DNA of 64,000 nt from Lachnoclostridium sp. UBA903 (lineage in GTDB: Bacteria; Bacillota; Clostridia; Lachnospirales; Lachnospiraceae): positions 124,784 through 188,783 of the forward strand of contig DBEP01000114.1 of assembly GCA_002294045.1 (NCBI GenBank). The letters run 5' to 3'. Position 1 is the stretch's first letter. Each line of letters starts with the position of its first letter. Under the pieces are notes generated by a model. The model did no database searches, was not told the DNA's origin, and worked only from the letters and a program-made list of their open reading frames with translations. The position numbers and the translations under genes are program-made. Positions 61,001 to 64,000 of the stretch are shown piece after piece.

Positions 61001-61913
61001 AGTATACGGAGCAGCAGGAATTAAAAGTATAATGTCTAACTGGAATGCTGATTTTACCGGCAGGCCCAAAACCATCAGCAAGGGAGAGATATTCGGAAGT
61101 GATAAGGCCTTTAAATATCCCATTAAAAGAATGTGGGAAAATAACGGAGAAAAGGTACTTTTTTTGAAATCTTACCGGATTGAAAAGGACAAGCTCCAGC
61201 CATTGCAGCTAAGTGAACGTTACCAAAAAATCTTTGAAACGGAAATTAACGATAAAACCCCTTCCGAAACCGTGTTAAAAAATCTTTTTTCAGCCATAGA
61301 TGTACTGAATTTTGGTGCAACCTTTGCAGAAAAAAAGCAAAATATCAGTATTACCGGCGCCGTCCAGATAGGGCAGGGTTTTAACCAGTATAAGCATACG
61401 GATGTGGAAACACAGGACATTTTATCTCCATTCCGTAATTCCCAGAAGGACGATGCGGATGCTTCCTCCCTGGGCAAAAAAATCGTAGCGGATGAAGCGC
61501 ATTATATTTATCCGTTTTCCGTAAACCCCCAAAATTATAAAGTTTATAAAGGGATTGTTCCGGATTTTGAAGGCTATACTCTGGAAGCTTACCAGAAATT
61601 CAAGCAAGGCTGTCTTGTCGCCGCAACCGGATTTAATACAAACAGCAAATCCGGCTGTGAAAACGAATTTGCAATTTTTATTGAAGTAAAAGAAAACAGC
61701 CGGTTATATCTTGCCAACCTGGATCAATATATTACTTTTCATAAATCGGAAAACGGTAAGGATATCATAGACTTAAAAAAATTAAAAGAATTACTGAATA
61801 AGGTGGAGCCCCAGATTGAGAAGACAGAGTTATACTATAATCATTTAACCCTGGAAGTTGACGGAAGCGGAATTAATTATACGGAACATGATATCTATGA
61901 GAATGTCTATTAA
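60984..61913 (+). CDS. cas7: Cas7 backbone protein (type I-B, Csh2-like)
   Basis: Protein of 309 residues, starting MEMKNRVYGAAGIKSIMSNWNADFTGRPK. It has Cas7 features DVLNFGATFAEKKQNISITGAVQIGQGFNQY and HYIYPFSVNPQNYK. Several copies line the crRNA in the Cascade complex. GGAGGAAA precedes the start, inside the end of cas8b. Confidence 0.92.
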   Translation: MEMKNRVYGAAGIKSIMSNWNADFTGRPKTISKGEIFGSDKAFKYPIKRMWENNGEKVLFLKSYRIEKDKLQPLQLSERYQKIFETEINDKTPSETVLKNLFSAIDVLNFGATFAEKKQNISITGAVQIGQGFNQYKHTDVETQDILSPFRNSQKDDADASSLGKKIVADEAHYIYPFSVNPQNYKVYKGIVPDFEGYTLEAYQKFKQGCLVAATGFNTNSKSGCENEFAIFIEVKENSRLYLANLDQYITFHKSENGKDIIDLKKLKELLNKVEPQIEKTELYYNHLTLEVDGSGINYTEHDIYENVY

Positions 61914-61933
61914 TTACGACAGGAGAGGATACA

Positions 61934-62665
61934 ATGAGGGAAAGTGCTTTAAAATTTCAACTTTCGGGAAAAACGGCTATGTTTAAAAAGCCGGATGTCA
62001 ATTCTTATGCATATTTCACCTATAATAATATACATAAAGTTGCACTGCTGGGCCTTTTGGGCGCTGTCATCGGTTTAGGAGGATATGCGCAGCAGGGGAA
62101 ACAGGAATCCTATCCGGAATTTTATGATAAATTAAAACATTTAAAAATTTCCATTATACCGGATTTGGATAAACACGGCATTTATACAAAAAAAATCCAA
62201 ACCTTTAACAACAGTGTAGGCTATGCCTCATTTGAAGAAGGGGGGAATCTGGTAGTCAGGGAACAATGGCTGGAAGACCCGACCTGGACCATTTACCTTT
62301 ATGATGATAAAAGCAGTGCCTTTGAAAAGATAGCGGATGCTCTTATAAATCGGAAAGCCGAATATATTCCTTATTTGGGGAAAAACGACCATCCTGCTAA
62401 TATTGCAAAGGTCAAGCCGGTAGACATTGAAAAAACCAAGGAAAGAAATATACATTCCCTGGTAGTCGGCGAAGGCATTGAAACGGTTATGGAAGACCCT
62501 TTTGTTACTCCATACTATTTTAAAGAAATTGCGCCTATTGGAATGAATGAAACCTATAATTTTTACGAATTTGCACCAACCATACTTACTAATAATTCCT
62601 ATATATTTAAAGAAGAAAAGCAGAATATATACCGGGATAATGACAATGTGGTTTTTTTCTATTAA
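61934..62665 (+). CDS. cas5: Cas5 protein (type I-B)
   Basis: Protein of 243 residues. The N-terminus has the Cas5 pattern ALKFQLSGKTAMFKKPDVNSYAYFTYNNIHKVALLGLLGAVIGLGGY, with the hydrophobic helix that follows the first strand in Cas5h-type proteins. It caps the 5' handle of the crRNA in Cascade. The ATG follows GGAGAGG, 20 bp after cas7. Confidence 0.92.
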   Translation: MRESALKFQLSGKTAMFKKPDVNSYAYFTYNNIHKVALLGLLGAVIGLGGYAQQGKQESYPEFYDKLKHLKISIIPDLDKHGIYTKKIQTFNNSVGYASFEEGGNLVVREQWLEDPTWTIYLYDDKSSAFEKIADALINRKAEYIPYLGKNDHPANIAKVKPVDIEKTKERNIHSLVVGEGIETVMEDPFVTPYYFKEIAPIGMNETYNFYEFAPTILTNNSYIFKEEKQNIYRDNDNVVFFY

Positions 62666-62678
62666 GAGGATATAATGT

Positions 62679-62717
62679 AAACTGCAAACCACAATTTAAA
62701 TAAGGTTTGCAGTTTTT
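62679..62717 (+). terminator. Terminator-like hairpin between cas5 and cas3
   Basis: AAACTGCAAACC (62679-62690) pairs perfectly with GGTTTGCAGTTT (62704-62715) around a 13-nt AT-rich loop, followed by T residues to 62717. It lies inside the otherwise continuous cas operon, 14 bp after the cas5 stop. Confidence 0.8.
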
Positions 62718-62739
62718 CTATTTATCGGAGAGGAGAAAA

Positions 62740-64000
62740 ATGGAACGTTATATTGATATAAAAGCCTATATAAAAAATGCAGATACGGTTTATGCCCACA
62801 CCAGAGAAGGGGGCGTATCGGAAACCTTGCAGGAACATATTAATTGTACGGAAAGAAATTACGAAAGACTCGACAGTGAGAAAAATATCAGTATAAAGGT
62901 GAAGCTGCTGATTAATTCCATACAAAAAGACGGAGCTGTTTTGCTGTCGGATAAAGAGAAAGATTTAATTTTTGAAATGTTCAGGAATGCAGTTATTCTT
63001 CATGATTTAGGCAAGATTAATCCTAATTTCCAGCGGGAAAGGATGAATAATAACAGACACCGTAATGTCCGGCACAGAAGCAGCCAGCATGCGCTGATTT
63101 CTTCTCTTTTATTTATGGATTTATACCATGAAATGATATGGAAAGAAAAATTAGAAGGCCCGGTTATATTTTTAAACAGCTTTGCCTATATTATTTCAAG
63201 ACATCATACCTATTTGGAGGATTTTGATTCTTCTGACTTTATAAATAAATTGGAAGAAATAAATGATATGGATTATTATATCGATTATGCAAATAAAAAC
63301 AGGGTGCTTGAGTTACAGGAAAAGGCTTTTGTGACTTTAAATAATCATAGAAAATTAATGCTTAAATATAAGATTGACGAAAGAAATTATTATATTTTAA
63401 ATAAGCTGTTATATACTATGATTGTATCCTGTGATTATTATGCTACCTATGAATATATGCATGGCAAGGATGTAGCTGTCAGGGGCCTTCCGGAAAGAAG
63501 CGTGCTCCGTCAAAAGTACGAAAATACGGAAACCGTTAAAAAAATACGTTCTTATCAAAAAGATAAAACGGTTATGGATATAGATGATATTAACCGCCTG
63601 CGCTCGGATATATTTTTGGAAGCGGAAAAAAGCATAAAAGAACACAAAAAAAAGATGATATATTATCTGGAAGGGCCGACAGGGAGCGGCAAAACCAATA
63701 CTTCCATTAATCTGGCTTTAACACTGCTGGAAGAAAATAAGGATTTATCCGGCATCTTCTATATTTTTCCCTTTAATACACTGATTGAACAGACTGCAGA
63801 CAGTTTCTCCTTTCTTAAAGAAGGGGAAGACTTCATCCGTGTGAATTCCATTACGCCCATAGTATCAAAAGAAGAGTTAAGAAATGCAAAGGAGGAGAAG
63901 ATTGATTATGATAAAATCTTGTTGGATTACCAATTTATGCATTATCCCATTATACTAACATCCCATGTCAATCTGTTTTCCGCTTTATTCGGAACAGGAC
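62740..64000 (+). CDS. cas3: Cas3 helicase/nuclease, N-terminal part (cut by window end)
   Basis: The frame is open from ATG 62740 (after GAGAGGAG) to the end of the window, 420 residues. The HD nuclease domain has ILHDLGKINPNFQRE (H88, D89), HRSSQHALIS and ISRHHTY. The helicase domain begins with Walker A GPTGSGKT (residues about 312-319), followed by IFYIFPFNTLIEQTADSF and PIILTSHVNLFSALFGT. Cas3 degrades the target DNA recruited by Cascade. The DEAD-box and C-terminal half, and any cas4-cas1-cas2 genes and array, lie beyond the window. Confidence 0.95.
   Translation, partial: MERYIDIKAYIKNADTVYAHTREGGVSETLQEHINCTERNYERLDSEKNISIKVKLLINSIQKDGAVLLSDKEKDLIFEMFRNAVILHDLGKINPNFQRERMNNNRHRNVRHRSSQHALISSLLFMDLYHEMIWKEKLEGPVIFLNSFAYIISRHHTYLEDFDSSDFINKLEEINDMDYYIDYANKNRVLELQEKAFVTLNNHRKLMLKYKIDERNYYILNKLLYTMIVSCDYYATYEYMHGKDVAVRGLPERSVLRQKYENTETVKKIRSYQKDKTVMDIDDINRLRSDIFLEAEKSIKEHKKKMIYYLEGPTGSGKTNTSINLALTLLEENKDLSGIFYIFPFNTLIEQTADSFSFLKEGEDFIRVNSITPIVSKEELRNAKEEKIDYDKILLDYQFMHYPIILTSHVNLFSALFGTG

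Noticed and set aside
62228..62692. 154-residue minus-strand frame over cas5
   Set aside because: Antisense to a well-supported cas5 gene, with no start signal or domain.
58100..64000. CRISPR array near the cas genes
   Set aside because: No regularly spaced direct repeats occur in the window. The array, if any, should lie beyond cas3 and the window end.

Overview
The window looks like the chromosome of a sporulating, moderately low-GC anaerobic Firmicute, most likely a member of the Lachnospiraceae or a related Clostridia family. The reasons are strong AGGAGG-type ribosome binding sites, a SleC-like cortex-lytic protein, a Csp-like germination protein, a SpoVB-like flippase, DUF4491 and DUF6774-type proteins, and a type I-B cas operon. 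No rRNA, tRNA or CRISPR array was seen.

Layout. (1) 1-3250: the end of a PTS IIC gene, a GH1 phospho-beta-glucosidase, and Rpe-like and RpiB-like isomerases, closed by a strong terminator. (2) 3490-11205: a sugar-uptake and oxidation operon with two ABC permeases, two TIM-barrel isomerases, a Gfo/Idh/MocA dehydrogenase and a binding lipoprotein, followed by a ROK regulator. It has no ATPase gene of its own. (3) 11189-23456: a second metabolic island. LacI and a short LarC run leftward. A TIM-like isomerase and a LarA-type nickel racemase/epimerase run rightward. An Ssu/Tau-type ABC transporter, a two-component system, a class II aldolase and a phosphoglucose isomerase follow. Three glycolysis-type paralogues beside a hydroxyacid epimerase and a small-anion-type transporter suggest a dedicated pathway for an unknown substrate. 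(4) 23457-33098: streptomycin-type adenylyltransferase with a possible attenuator leader, DUF4491, flippase, SleC-like protein, zinc-ribbon protein, metallo-hydrolase, acetyltransferase and endonuclease/phosphatase-family protein.

(5) 33461-42977: an AT-rich, tightly coupled eight-gene cluster. It encodes an HD hydrolase, a radical SAM protein with unusual cysteine spacing, a cupin-like protein, a second radical SAM protein, an NDP-kinase-like protein, a nucleotidyltransferase-like protein and two ABC exporter halves. It resembles a small-molecule or peptide modification and export pathway, but no precursor gene is evident. This is the best candidate for an undescribed system. (6) 42960-57677: LysR/TSUP pair, Csp-like pseudoprotease, TetR with an FAD oxidoreductase, a B12-type radical SAM protein, AraC coupled to a ClpP, PaaK-like ligase, Nudix hydrolase and AraC/GyrI regulator. 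(7) 57746-64000: a palindromic element, a solo IS3 OrfA-like gene, then cas6-cas8b-cas7-cas5-cas3, with cas3 cut by the window edge.

A recurring feature is a family of about 160-bp inverted-repeat elements (ends close to AGAGTGTGTTTGAAAAAT). Whole or partial copies lie near 5411, 23747, 53232, 55080, 55694 and 57700. Three other MITE-like palindromes lie at 25029, 27619 and 57746. All family assignments were made by eye from the translated sequence, without database searches.
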